64,000 nucleotides of DNA from the NCBI RefSeq assembly GCF_003591515.1, contig NZ_QZCG01000016.1, positions 47,904 to 111,903 on the forward strand, in the 5' to 3' direction. Source of the DNA: Paracoccus onubensis. GTDB lineage: Bacteria; Pseudomonadota; Alphaproteobacteria; Rhodobacterales; Rhodobacteraceae. Below are positions 1 through 7,546 of the stretch, piece by piece. The notes beneath the pieces are model-generated. The model did not search any database. It had not been told where the DNA came from and saw only the letters and a list, made by a program, of their open reading frames with translations. The translations under genes were made by a program, and so were the position numbers. Within the stretch, counting starts at the first letter, position 1, and the number at the start of each line of letters is the position of its first letter.

Positions 1-916
1 CCGTGGGTCCTGTCGGGCGAGGATTTTGAAGGACGGCTCCGAGATTCCTTTTTATTTCCTCAATACTCTGACCAAATACCCGAACCCGGGCCCCGATGCG
101 CTTGAGCTCGTCCACGACCGGTACTGTGTTTTCGCGCGCAGCTTTTCCCGACACTCCCAAGTATTCCATCGCAACAGGAGCATCTAAGTAAACTACCAAA
201 TTCGAAGCTTCGACAGGCGTGGCCGGCTTTACAAAGTCCTGAACGACTTCTGTGAGCAATCCAATTGAAGCGATACGCGCTAACCGATCTCCTGTTTCTG
301 GCCTTGAACGAATTGCCTCATCTACAAACCGCGCGCAAAGGAATTTCTCTTCAGAGGTCAAGTCTGTAGTTCTGGGTATGTCCACCAACTGACGCATAGT
401 CCCACTTGGGGACTTTTCGATTCGTGTTGAAAAATTAATGTTTTTCTCGCTAAAAGCTTCAACGTAAAGAAGCCACTCAATCAAGATATCCTCAAACTCT
501 TCTACTTCCCTAGGTATTGCAGTAAGTGGCGATAACCCTTCGGAGAACACCTTGAATTCTTCTGCCAACGAGCGAAGCTCTTGATTCGCGGTGCTGTCAG
601 CGGTGTCAACTTGCTCAAGACCTGGCAACGTGATGTGAAAGGTTGTAGGCTCGGTGCTGGGATCATCTGCGGTCAACCACCCAGCCTCGACAAGGCGAGG
701 CAGAAATACCTCTACAACGTCGGAGTTAAAATTCCACTTGTAAGTGTCACGGACTTCACGGGCGAAACCTTCAACATCAAACGGATGACCCTGCTTCGGG
801 CGGAGAATTGGGTCGAAAAAAGGGAGCAGGCGCCCTATTACATCCGACGCATTTCCTCCCAACCCGCTGAGAGTTCCATAAATGCGGGCTGCGCTGCGAG
901 TAAGGTTTGAGGGCAT
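1..916 (-). CDS. Hypothetical protein with C-terminal PIN-like domain (partial, runs off left edge)
   Basis: An open frame reads without a stop from an ATG at 916 to the window edge, giving 305 residues of the N-terminal part; the 3' end lies outside. I do not recognise the first ~220 residues, which are mixed acidic/hydrophobic and probably helical. Near residues 240-300 there is a strand with an Asp (VVYLDAPVAMEYLG) followed by a second strand and a SIEEIKRNL helix, which resembles the start of a PIN-type nuclease fold with metal-binding acids. No strong Shine-Dalgarno is visible, and a short inverted repeat ATTAC-N-GTAAT lies at 929-939 just upstream. Codon use (many TTA, GTA, ATA, AGG) and lower GC differ from the rest of the window, suggesting transfer. 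Function, for example RNA cleavage in defence, is inference only. Confidence 0.6.
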   Translation of the reverse strand, partial: MPSNLTRSAARIYGTLSGLGGNASDVIGRLLPFFDPILRPKQGHPFDVEGFAREVRDTYKWNFNSDVVEVFLPRLVEAGWLTADDPSTEPTTFHITLPGLEQVDTADSTANQELRSLAEEFKVFSEGLSPLTAIPREVEEFEDILIEWLLYVEAFSEKNINFSTRIEKSPSGTMRQLVDIPRTTDLTSEEKFLCARFVDEAIRSRPETGDRLARIASIGLLTEVVQDFVKPATPVEASNLVVYLDAPVAMEYLGVSGKAARENTVPVVDELKRIGARVRVFGQSIEEIKRNLGAVLQNPRPTGPT

Positions 917-1800
917 GTCTATCCGTTAATTACTGTAATGTTATTAAACATAGACGCATTTGTAGTAAATTTCCCAGCGAAACCTCCGAGGCGACCGAAA
1001 ACTGACGTTCGAACGATGCATCCGGAATGTCGGCTCAGGACCGGGGCAAGTCGATGCAGTGCCTCCGGCGATTACAATTTTGCAAAGCTCACTTTCTGCA
1101 CACCGCCGCTATTTGTCCTGGACGCAGGGAACGACTGCTTTCCGCGCCTCAGGCGGTTTCGGCTGGGTGGCTTCTGCAGTCTGCTTGAGCGTCCGCTATC
1201 TCGGTGTTGCTGCGGCTGCGTTGCCGCACTGCCGTCAGTCGGCTCTCCGCCCTCCTTAGCAGGTTTATCGTCCCTCTCGCTGCGGTTCTCCCGAACGGCG
1301 GCTTTGCCAGTTTTGCCGCAACTGCCACGCCGCACCGTCGTCAGGCGGCTCTCCGTCCATTGTGTTGAAAAAACTCTGCAACCGTACCTCATGGGTCAAC
1401 TTTGCGGAATGATGCTCCGTTTTACTCCCGTTGTAGTCGGAAATCGCGCAAGTAATGCCTCGAGAAGGAACAATGTTCTGCATTTTTGACGGTGCGGAAC
1501 GGTGCAAAGAGTTTTTCAACATAATCCGCCCCATCCTGCCGGACGCCGACGGTTGTTGCGTTGCGACACCTCCACGTTAGAAAGCCAAACTACGAAAGTT
1601 TGATCCCTGTTTCATTTGGCATGCGTCTCTGAAATCGAAGTGTTCAGCTAACTGAAAATTAATCAAATATATTTCAATGGCTTGCAGAAATTCACTAAAT
1701 CGGCACAGTCATCAGGTCCAGAGAATATCGGCGCTGAGAGATCGTTTCCGGGCCTCGCCGCTCCAAGGCCAGTCCTTAGCCCCACCCGCATAACCCTCGA
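917..1800. other. Intergenic accessory DNA without a convincing gene
   Basis: Nearly 0.9 kb between the left-edge gene and the tRNA-Ser terminator. Reading frames exist on both strands over 938-1534, but they overlap one another, lack ribosome binding sites and encode Arg/Ser/Pro-rich sequence typical of non-coding GC-rich DNA. About 1060-1350 contains loosely repeated GC-rich segments (for example near 1213-1253 and 1328-1356), and 1363-1521 is bounded by an imperfect inverted repeat. It may be eroded mobile or phage sequence; nothing in it can be named. Confidence 0.6.
1363..1521. repeat. Imperfect inverted repeat pair about 120 bp apart
   Basis: TGTTGAAAAAACTCTGCA at 1363-1380 matches the reverse complement of 1503-1521 (TGTTGAAAAACTCTTTGCA) apart from two small indels. 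GTTGAAAAACTC-like ends are commonly seen near insertion sequence termini, so this could be a non-coding IS or MITE remnant. The 120 bp inside encode no transposase fragment that I can see. Confidence 0.35.
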
Positions 1801-1802
1801 AA

Positions 1803-1832
1803 ACAACAAGAAAATCCGGTCGCAGCCGGATC
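1803..1832 (-). terminator. Rho-independent terminator of tRNA-Ser
   Basis: Read on the minus strand just downstream of the tRNA-Ser 3' end, ATCCGG pairs with CCGGAT around a 6-nt loop (1814-1831), followed by TTTTCTTGTTGTTTT. Confidence 0.7.
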
Positions 1833-1857
1833 GGGAGAAACGTTTCTCAAGGGCAAG

Positions 1858-1947
1858 TGGCGGAGCGAGAGGGATTCGAACCCTCGAGACGGTTCCCCGC
1901 CTACACACTTTCCAGGCGTGCGCCTTCGACCACTCGGCCACCGCTCC
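1858..1947 (-). tRNA. tRNA-Ser (GGA anticodon)
   Basis: This is a 90-nt class II tRNA with encoded CCA (the TGG at 1858-1860 on the plus strand). The acceptor stem GGAGCGG pairs with TCGCTCC, the discriminator is G, the anticodon loop reads CTGGAAA giving anticodon GGA, there is a long variable arm, and the T-loop is GGTTCGAATCC. It lies downstream of phaR on the same strand and is followed by its own terminator. Its 3' end faces the low-GC accessory DNA of 1-1650, a typical integration-site arrangement, although no integrase or duplicated 3' end is visible here. Confidence 0.97.
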
Positions 1948-1986
1948 GTGAGGGCTGCTCTAACCTGCTGCGGCGCGCTGTGCAAG

Positions 1987-2574
1987 TCACAGCTTGGCAA
2001 TTCGTTTCTGCAACTCGGCCAGTTGCTTGCGGATCTCGGCCATGTCGTCGGAGTCGTCCGCTGCCGGCTGCTCTGACTCACCGTCTTTGCCGCCGGTTTC
2101 CGGCATCTCCTCGGGTTCCGGGCCAGAGGCGCCGGACCAGCCGCCCATCATCGCGCGCAGGAACATCTGTTGCTGGCGCTGCATCGCCTCAAAGCCGGGA
2201 ACCGTGCCGATCGGGTTCGGCATGGACGCCATGTTCTCCATCAGCTTGGACTGGCTTTCGCGCAGCATCTCGAAACTTGCGGCAAGGAATTGCGGAACTA
2301 CGGAATTCGTACTCGACGCATAGCTGCGGACCAGATCGGTCAGGACGTCGATGGGCAGGACATTTTCGCCCCGGCTTTCATGCTCGGCGATGATCTGAAG
2401 AAGATATTGCCGCGTCAGGTCGTCGCCCGATTTGAGATCGACGATCTTGACCTCGCGTCCGTCGCGGATGAAGGCGGCGATATCCTCGAGCGTGACATAG
2501 TCGCTGGTTTCAGTGTTGTAGAGCCGGCGGCTGGCATATCGCTTGATCAGCAAAGGAGCAGATTTTGTGGCCAT
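1987..2574 (-). CDS. phaR: Polyhydroxyalkanoate synthesis repressor PhaR
   Basis: A 195-residue protein with the N-terminal PHB/PHA accumulation regulator DNA-binding region (about residues 10-70, including RYASRRLYNT and a YVTLEDIA segment). The PHB-accumulation domain follows to about residue 120, then a Met/Gln-rich stretch and an acidic tail ending in a short amphipathic helix. PhaR is a soluble autoregulatory repressor that binds both DNA and nascent PHB granules. When polymer is present it leaves the promoters of phasin and of its own gene. It lies downstream of phaP on the same strand but is separated from it by a terminator at 2679-2702, so it probably has its own promoter. Likely targets are the TGC-rich repeats at 3227-3312. 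Length and order match Paracoccus-type loci. Confidence 0.95.
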   Translation of the reverse strand: MATKSAPLLIKRYASRRLYNTETSDYVTLEDIAAFIRDGREVKIVDLKSGDDLTRQYLLQIIAEHESRGENVLPIDVLTDLVRSYASSTNSVVPQFLAASFEMLRESQSKLMENMASMPNPIGTVPGFEAMQRQQQMFLRAMMGGWSGASGPEPEEMPETGGKDGESEQPAADDSDDMAEIRKQLAELQKRIAKL

Positions 2575-2678
2575 TGGGGGCCCTTTTCTTGGTCCGTTTC
2601 CCGAATGATGATTGCAGTGCAGCGAAAAGGCAAAGAAAAAAATTCCCCGTCCGCACGCCGGCCAAAGCGTCGCGTATG

Positions 2679-2702
2679 AAAAAAGGGGCGGATAACCGCC
2701 CC
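2679..2702 (-). terminator. Terminator of phaP
   Basis: On the minus strand GGGGCGG pairs with CCGCCCC around a 4-nt loop (2685-2702), followed by TTTTTT (2684-2679). It lies 26 bp after the phaP stop codon. Confidence 0.85.
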
Positions 2703-2727
2703 TTCACGCAAACCGTACCAGCGAAGA

Positions 2728-3180
2728 TTACTTCGCGGCGGTGGTGGCTTTCTTGACAGCGGCCTGCGTGTCGCGGGCGGCTTTCTGCGTGGCCTTCTGG
2801 GTTTCGGACGCGATATCCTTGCCAGCGGTCAGCATCAGGTCAACGGTGTCCATCTGCACTTTCTTGGCGACTTCGGCGAAGGAAGCCATGTGCTCGGCGA
2901 CGACTTCAGCCTGAGCCGAAGCGAAATCGGTGACGGCCTTGGCGTAATCCGAAGGCTCTTCCTTGGTGGCGGTCAGTTCACCCATACGGGTGATCGTGTC
3001 CTTGGCCCACTGTGCCGAGATCTCGGTCGAACGCTCGGCAGCGGTCAGGGTGACCTTGGCCAGCTTTTCGTTCAGCGCGTTTTGCGACTTGACGGCTTCC
3101 TGAAAGGACGAGGTGTCGATCGGGAAGTTCGCCAGAATATCCTGGAAGGGTTTGGTGAAGTCGGGCGTCTTGGTAACCAT
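2728..3180 (-). CDS. phaP: Phasin PhaP, granule surface protein
   Basis: A 150-residue phasin (phasin_2 type). It is small, Ala/Lys/Glu-rich, without Cys or Trp-rich regions, and mostly predicted amphipathic helix, with the opening MVTKTPDFTKPFQDIL and a Lys/Ala-rich C-terminal end. Phasins coat PHA granules, control their number and size and prevent coalescence. The frame is open further upstream to 3231, but ATG 3180 is preferred because AAAGGAG lies 8 bases before it and the phasin homology begins there. The gene has its own promoter (3255-3283) overlapped by TGC-rich PhaR-like sites and ends at a strong terminator, so it is probably a single-gene unit de-repressed when polymer accumulates. 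Confidence 0.93.
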   Translation of the reverse strand: MVTKTPDFTKPFQDILANFPIDTSSFQEAVKSQNALNEKLAKVTLTAAERSTEISAQWAKDTITRMGELTATKEEPSDYAKAVTDFASAQAEVVAEHMASFAEVAKKVQMDTVDLMLTAGKDIASETQKATQKAARDTQAAVKKATTAAK

Positions 3181-3226
3181 GTCAAATGCTCCTTTGCGAT
3201 GCGGTGGCATTGGGGGGAGGAGATGG

Positions 3227-3312
3227 GCCACTGCTATCTTATTTTCATAGCAGCAATATGAATGCTGCAGCGCGGCATTTCAAGAATTTTTTCTGCGCTG
3301 CAGCAAAAAATC
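3227..3312 (-). promoter_or_regulatory. phaP promoter with clustered TGC-rich PhaR-like operators
   Basis: On the minus strand a -35 TTGAAA (3283-3278) and a -10 CATATT (3260-3255) are separated by exactly 17 bp, and the spacer itself contains GCTGCAGC. A second TGC-rich block (TGCTGCAGCGCA, flanked by A/T runs) lies just upstream near 3293-3305. A perfect inverted repeat CTGCTAT / ATAGCAG (3231-3237 and 3247-3253) lies just downstream of the -10. PhaR of Paracoccus is known to bind TGC-rich repeats at the phasin promoter. Assigning these blocks as its operators is inference from sequence and context. Confidence 0.7.
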
Positions 3313-3370
3313 GCAAGGCGCATTGCACATCCTGCCGCGCGATCCAGCTAAATTTCATAGTTTCAGGAGG

Positions 3371-5512
3371 TTAAAGCGCTTTTTCGTGAACATAATTGCC
3401 CGGCGCGGGGGCAAGCCCCTCGTCGGGATGACGGGCGTCGATCAGTTTTCCGCCGCGCTCAGACAGCCATTCACCCCATGACGGCCACCAGCTTCCCATG
3501 TTCATGCGGGCTGATTCGCGCCATTTCGCAGGATCATTCCCGAAATCTTTCCCGCCGGTGTAATGGCCATATTTATCCCTGCCCGGCGGATTGACGATGC
3601 CCGCGACATGCCCGGATTCGGAAAGGATGAAGGTCTTGTCCCGCGATCCCATCTGCGCAACGCCGCGCCAGCAATCCGTCCATGGCGCGATGTGATCGCT
3701 TTCGCAGGCGACCGAGCATAGCGGCGCCTGCACATCGGCAAGCCGCAATTTCTGGCCGAACAATTCGAACCCCTCTCCTGCGAAATCATTCGCCTGGCAG
3801 AGACCACGCAGATATTGCATCGCCATCTTGCCCGGAAGATTCGTGCTGTCGCCATTCCAATACAACAGATCAAAGGCCGGAGGCGCCTCGCCCATCATAT
3901 AGCTGCGGATCGCCGGCCCCCAGACCAGATCATTCGCACGCAGGAAACTCATGGTGCGCGACATCAGCGGCGCCTTCAGCAGTCCGTATTTCCGGATCTC
4001 AGCCTCGATTCCGTCAACGAAATCATGCTGCAGGAATGTGGTGAATTCACCCTGATCCGAAAAATCCGTAAGCGTCGTGAAAAAACTCGCGCTGTTCACC
4101 CGGTCGTCGCCGCGCTTGTTCAACAGCGCAAGCGTCAGCGACAATGTCGTACCAGCAATGCAATAGCCGACCACATTCAGCTTTCGCTGCCCGGTGAGAT
4201 CCCGGACCTTGTCCATCGCATCCAGATAAGCCGCGACGTAATCCTCCATCCCGATATCGGCATAGCTCGTATCGGGATTTTTCCAGCTGACCACGAAGAG
4301 GCTGTGCCCCTGCCCGACCAGCCAGCGGATCAGGCTGTTTTGCGGCTTGAGATCAAGGATATAGAACTTGTTAATCCAGGGCGGAAAGATCAGCAACGGT
4401 ATCTCATGCACCTTGTCGGTCGTGGGATTGTACTGGATCAGTTCCAGAAGCGGGGTCCGATAGACCACCCTGCCCTCGGCTGTACCGATATTCTCGCCCA
4501 CGGTGAACGCATCCCGATCGGCCAGCGAAACGATCATTTCGCCGCCATGCCGCTCGACATCGCGCACAAGGTTCTCCAGCCCTTTCACAAGGCTTTCGCC
4601 CTCGGTCTCGATGGCTTTTTCCAGAGCATCGGGATTGGTTGCAAGGAAATTCGTCGGCGCCATCATGTCGATGATCTGACTGGTCAGCCAGCCGACACGC
4701 CGGCGCGCCGTGTCATCGGGCAGCTCCAACCCGTCAGCAGCATGTTTCATCGCCTCGGCATTGATCAGATACTGCTTCTTGACGAAGTTGAAATAGGGAT
4801 GGCTCTGCCACAGCGGATTCTTGAAGCGGCGGTCGGCAGGCGCATCTTCTTCGGGCAGGGTGAACGTCCCCTTCGCCAGCGAGTACTGTGCCTTGGCGTA
4901 ATTCTTCAGCGTTTCGCCCCAGAAATTCACTTGCTGCTCGATGATCCGGGTCGGCTGCTCGGTCAGGGTTTTCATCCAGGCATTCGCGGCGGTCACATAC
5001 AGGTCGGCCCCCGGCCCCTCCACGCCGGGATTATGCGCGTCGCGGCCGGTCAGTGCGTTCATCAGCCGATGGCTGAGCGCCTCGATCCTCTCGATATTCT
5101 CGGCCAGTTTCCGCGCCGAGGCAGCCTCCGCCGCGGTCATGGGATCGGCGTCGCGTTTAGTCCGGGCGGCGTCCAGATTTTCCCGGGCACCGGCATCGAC
5201 CTCCGGTGCCGGCTTTGCGGGTTCCGCTGGACGCGATCGGGTGGCTGCCTTGCCGGTTACAGGTTTCTCGGCCGCAGTTTTCCGGGTGGAAGCCACAGCC
5301 TTGCGCGGTCGGGCCGTTTTCGCGGCAGGTTTTGCCGCAGGCTTCACAGTAGATTTTATCGTGGAAGCCGGCTTCACAGGCTTCGCCGCAGTGCGGCGAG
5401 CAGTGGATGCCCCTACCTTCTTCGCATCACCGGAGGAGACTGTTTCCGGCTTTTCGGAACTTACCCGATTGGCAACAGTCAATTTACTCTTATTACTCGC
5501 GCGCCTTGCCAT
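3371..5512 (-). CDS. phaC: Class I poly(3-hydroxyalkanoate) synthase with long basic N-terminal extension
   Basis: PhaC polymerises (R)-3-hydroxyacyl-CoA into polyester on the granule surface. The protein is 713 residues, against about 590-630 for most class I enzymes. Residues ~125-345 form the PhaC N-terminal domain and 345-700 the alpha/beta hydrolase fold. The lipase-like box GYCIAG puts the catalytic Cys at 451, with Asp606 in ESDHIAPW and His635 in SGHVAG completing the triad. Residues 1-~115 are Lys/Ala/Pro-rich (AAKP, KPAA and TARR repeats), resembling histone H1-like or PhaF-like tails. The start at 5512 has GGGGGAG about 10 bases upstream. A shorter start at Met124 would give a normal-sized enzyme but has no comparable support. 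The gene is divergent from phaZ and upstream of phaP with a separate promoter region between. Confidence 0.96.
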   Translation of the reverse strand: MARRASNKSKLTVANRVSSEKPETVSSGDAKKVGASTARRTAAKPVKPASTIKSTVKPAAKPAAKTARPRKAVASTRKTAAEKPVTGKAATRSRPAEPAKPAPEVDAGARENLDAARTKRDADPMTAAEAASARKLAENIERIEALSHRLMNALTGRDAHNPGVEGPGADLYVTAANAWMKTLTEQPTRIIEQQVNFWGETLKNYAKAQYSLAKGTFTLPEEDAPADRRFKNPLWQSHPYFNFVKKQYLINAEAMKHAADGLELPDDTARRRVGWLTSQIIDMMAPTNFLATNPDALEKAIETEGESLVKGLENLVRDVERHGGEMIVSLADRDAFTVGENIGTAEGRVVYRTPLLELIQYNPTTDKVHEIPLLIFPPWINKFYILDLKPQNSLIRWLVGQGHSLFVVSWKNPDTSYADIGMEDYVAAYLDAMDKVRDLTGQRKLNVVGYCIAGTTLSLTLALLNKRGDDRVNSASFFTTLTDFSDQGEFTTFLQHDFVDGIEAEIRKYGLLKAPLMSRTMSFLRANDLVWGPAIRSYMMGEAPPAFDLLYWNGDSTNLPGKMAMQYLRGLCQANDFAGEGFELFGQKLRLADVQAPLCSVACESDHIAPWTDCWRGVAQMGSRDKTFILSESGHVAGIVNPPGRDKYGHYTGGKDFGNDPAKWRESARMNMGSWWPSWGEWLSERGGKLIDARHPDEGLAPAPGNYVHEKAL

Positions 5513-5644
5513 AACCCATTTCTCCCCCTAATACTGTTCGATGATATGCGTAGAATTGGTACAGCGTAAACCGGGCTTCTGCGATTTTCGAACCGCAAGT
5601 CTGACCTTGTGCCAATTGCCGCAACGCAGCAAAGGTTGGCCATT

Positions 5645-6991
5645 ATGACCATGAGAGGCATCAAGGGTATCGCATCATACGATACGATGGAAACGATTCG
5701 GAACACGAATGAATGGCTTGGCGCAACCGCGCGGGCGTTTGCATCGAACCCGGTTTTCGCCCTTAATCCACACCCGATGTTCCGGCTGATGGGTGCCTGG
5801 GGTCAGGTGACCGAGCGCAGTTTTTCCCGCATGATCGTGAAGCCCGACTGGGAAATTCCCCCGATCGCGGGCGAGGAAGGACAGGATCATATCGTTTATG
5901 TCGAGCCGGTTCTGAAACGTCCATTCGGCGATCTGATCCATTTCCGCGTTGCCCGGCGCGAACCGCGCCCGCGCAAGGTGCTGCTCGTCGCCCCGATGTC
6001 GGGTCATTACGCGACGTTGCTGCGCTCGACCGTGACCTCTCTACTGCCCGATTGCGATCTCTATGTGACGGACTGGCACAATGCCCGCGACATTCCGGTC
6101 AGCAAAGGCAAGTTCGATATAGAGGATTACACCCTCTATCTGGTCGATTTCATCCGCCATCTCGGCCCTGACACGCATGTCGTCGCCGTCTGCCAGCCCG
6201 CCCCGCTGGCGCTGGCCGCGACTGCCATTCTTGCCGGGGAAGAACCGAAGGCGCAGCCCCGCAGCCTGACACTGATCGGCGGACCGGTCGACCCCGACGC
6301 CGCCGCGACCGAGGTGACCGATTTCGGCAATCGCATGACCATGGGCGAGCTGGAGCATCTGGCGATCCAGTCGGTCGGTTTCAAATATCGCGGCGCCGGG
6401 CGGATGGTCTATCCGGGTCTGGCACAGCTAAGCTCATTCATTGCCATGAATGCCGAAACTCATGCCGGCGCATTCATCAATCAGATCTTCCGCGAATCCC
6501 GCGGCATGGCAAGCGAAGGTGACAAGCATAATCGCTTCTATGACGAATATCTGGCCGTCATGGACATGACTGCCGAGTTTTACCTGTCCACGGTGGAACG
6601 AATCTTCAAGAAACTCGAAATTGCGCAAAACCGCTTCACGGTGAATGGAAAACCGGTGGATATCGGCAAAATCACCGATGTCGCCATCATGACGGTCGAG
6701 GGTGGGAATGACGATATCTCTGCCCCCGGTCAATGCGTTGCCGCACTGGATCTATGCTCCGGCGTGCCCGACGAGAAAAAGGCCCAGCATCTTGAAGAGG
6801 GTGCGGGTCATTACGGCATCTTCGCAGGCAAGTCCTGGCGCCTGAATATCCGCCCACTCGTACTGGACTTCATGGACGAACATTCCGCGCTGCCCAAAGA
6901 GCCCCGGCACAAGCGTCGCAAGTCGAACGATAAAACATCCGATTGCGGGATCAACGATCCGGTCGGCGACAGCCGCAAGATCCCCGTCTGA
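5645..6991 (+). CDS. phaZ: Intracellular PHB depolymerase PhaZ
   Basis: The enzyme degrades native intracellular PHB during mobilisation. It is a 448-residue alpha/beta hydrolase without a signal peptide and with a Cys nucleophile in VCQPAP. With the start placed at ATG 5645 the nucleophile is Cys183, the number reported for Ralstonia PhaZa1. This, together with AAAGG upstream of 5645, is why I prefer it to the GTG at 5609. The Asp near 356 (GGNDDISAPGQ) and His389 (GAGHYGIF) complete the expected triad. It is divergent from phaC across a 132-bp promoter region and convergent with rplP at a shared terminator. The C-terminal ~30 residues are basic and unconserved in appearance. Confidence 0.93.
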   Translation: MTMRGIKGIASYDTMETIRNTNEWLGATARAFASNPVFALNPHPMFRLMGAWGQVTERSFSRMIVKPDWEIPPIAGEEGQDHIVYVEPVLKRPFGDLIHFRVARREPRPRKVLLVAPMSGHYATLLRSTVTSLLPDCDLYVTDWHNARDIPVSKGKFDIEDYTLYLVDFIRHLGPDTHVVAVCQPAPLALAATAILAGEEPKAQPRSLTLIGGPVDPDAAATEVTDFGNRMTMGELEHLAIQSVGFKYRGAGRMVYPGLAQLSSFIAMNAETHAGAFINQIFRESRGMASEGDKHNRFYDEYLAVMDMTAEFYLSTVERIFKKLEIAQNRFTVNGKPVDIGKITDVAIMTVEGGNDDISAPGQCVAALDLCSGVPDEKKAQHLEEGAGHYGIFAGKSWRLNIRPLVLDFMDEHSALPKEPRHKRRKSNDKTSDCGINDPVGDSRKIPV

Positions 6992-7045
6992 TTGCCTGAC
7001 CCCGGGGATCGCCCGTCGCGGCCGGGCATCAATCTCGAATATAAT

Positions 7046-7076
7046 AAAAGCCCCGGACAAATTGACCGGGGCTTTT
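7046..7076. terminator. Bidirectional terminator between phaZ and rplP
   Basis: AAAAGCCCCGG pairs with CCGGGGCTTTT around an 8-9 nt loop, with A and T runs on the two sides. It serves phaZ on the plus strand and the ribosomal protein operon ending in rplP on the minus strand. Confidence 0.9.
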
Positions 7077-7120
7077 CAAATGATCTTGTGGCGGGTGGTA
7101 CGGGACCACCCAGCCCTAAT

Positions 7121-7534
7121 TTACCAGTCCTGACGCGCGATGACGCGGGTCTTGATCGGCAATTTCATCGCACCAAGGCGCAGCGCCTCTTTCGCGATCT
7201 CATCCGAGACGCCATCGATCTCGAACATGATGCGGCCGGGATGCACGCGGGCGGCCCAGAAATCGACCGAGCCTTTACCTTTACCCATCCGCACTTCCGT
7301 CGGCTTCGAGGAAACCGGCACATCCGGGAAGACCCGGATCCAGACCCGGCCCTGACGCTTCATGTGACGGGTGATCGCGCGGCGGGCCGCTTCGATCTGG
7401 CGGGCGGTGATACGCTCGGGCTGATCGGCTTTCAGACCATGAGAACCGAAATTCAGGTCATAGCCGCCTTTGGCCTGACCGTGAATCCGGCCCTTGTGCT
7501 GTTTGCGGAACTTCGTCCGTTTCGGTTGCAGCAT
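7121..7534 (-). CDS. rplP: 50S ribosomal protein L16
   Basis: A 137-residue L16, beginning MLQPKRTKFRKQHKGR, with the usual conserved central Arg-rich segment (RQIEAARRAI) and MGKGKG motif. L16 sits near the A site and peptidyl transferase centre and is needed for tRNA accommodation. It is the last gene of this run, 12 bp after rpsC. In most bacteria rpmC, rpsQ and rplN follow directly; here a terminator and phaZ follow instead. Confidence 0.98.
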   Translation of the reverse strand: MLQPKRTKFRKQHKGRIHGQAKGGYDLNFGSHGLKADQPERITARQIEAARRAITRHMKRQGRVWIRVFPDVPVSSKPTEVRMGKGKGSVDFWAARVHPGRIMFEIDGVSDEIAKEALRLGAMKLPIKTRVIARQDW

Positions 7535-7546
7535 TTCCTGTTCTCC

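Noticed and set aside
938..1534. Overlapping frames on both strands in the accessory region
   Set aside because: No ribosome binding sites and no family resemblance; compositions are typical of unselected GC-rich sequence.
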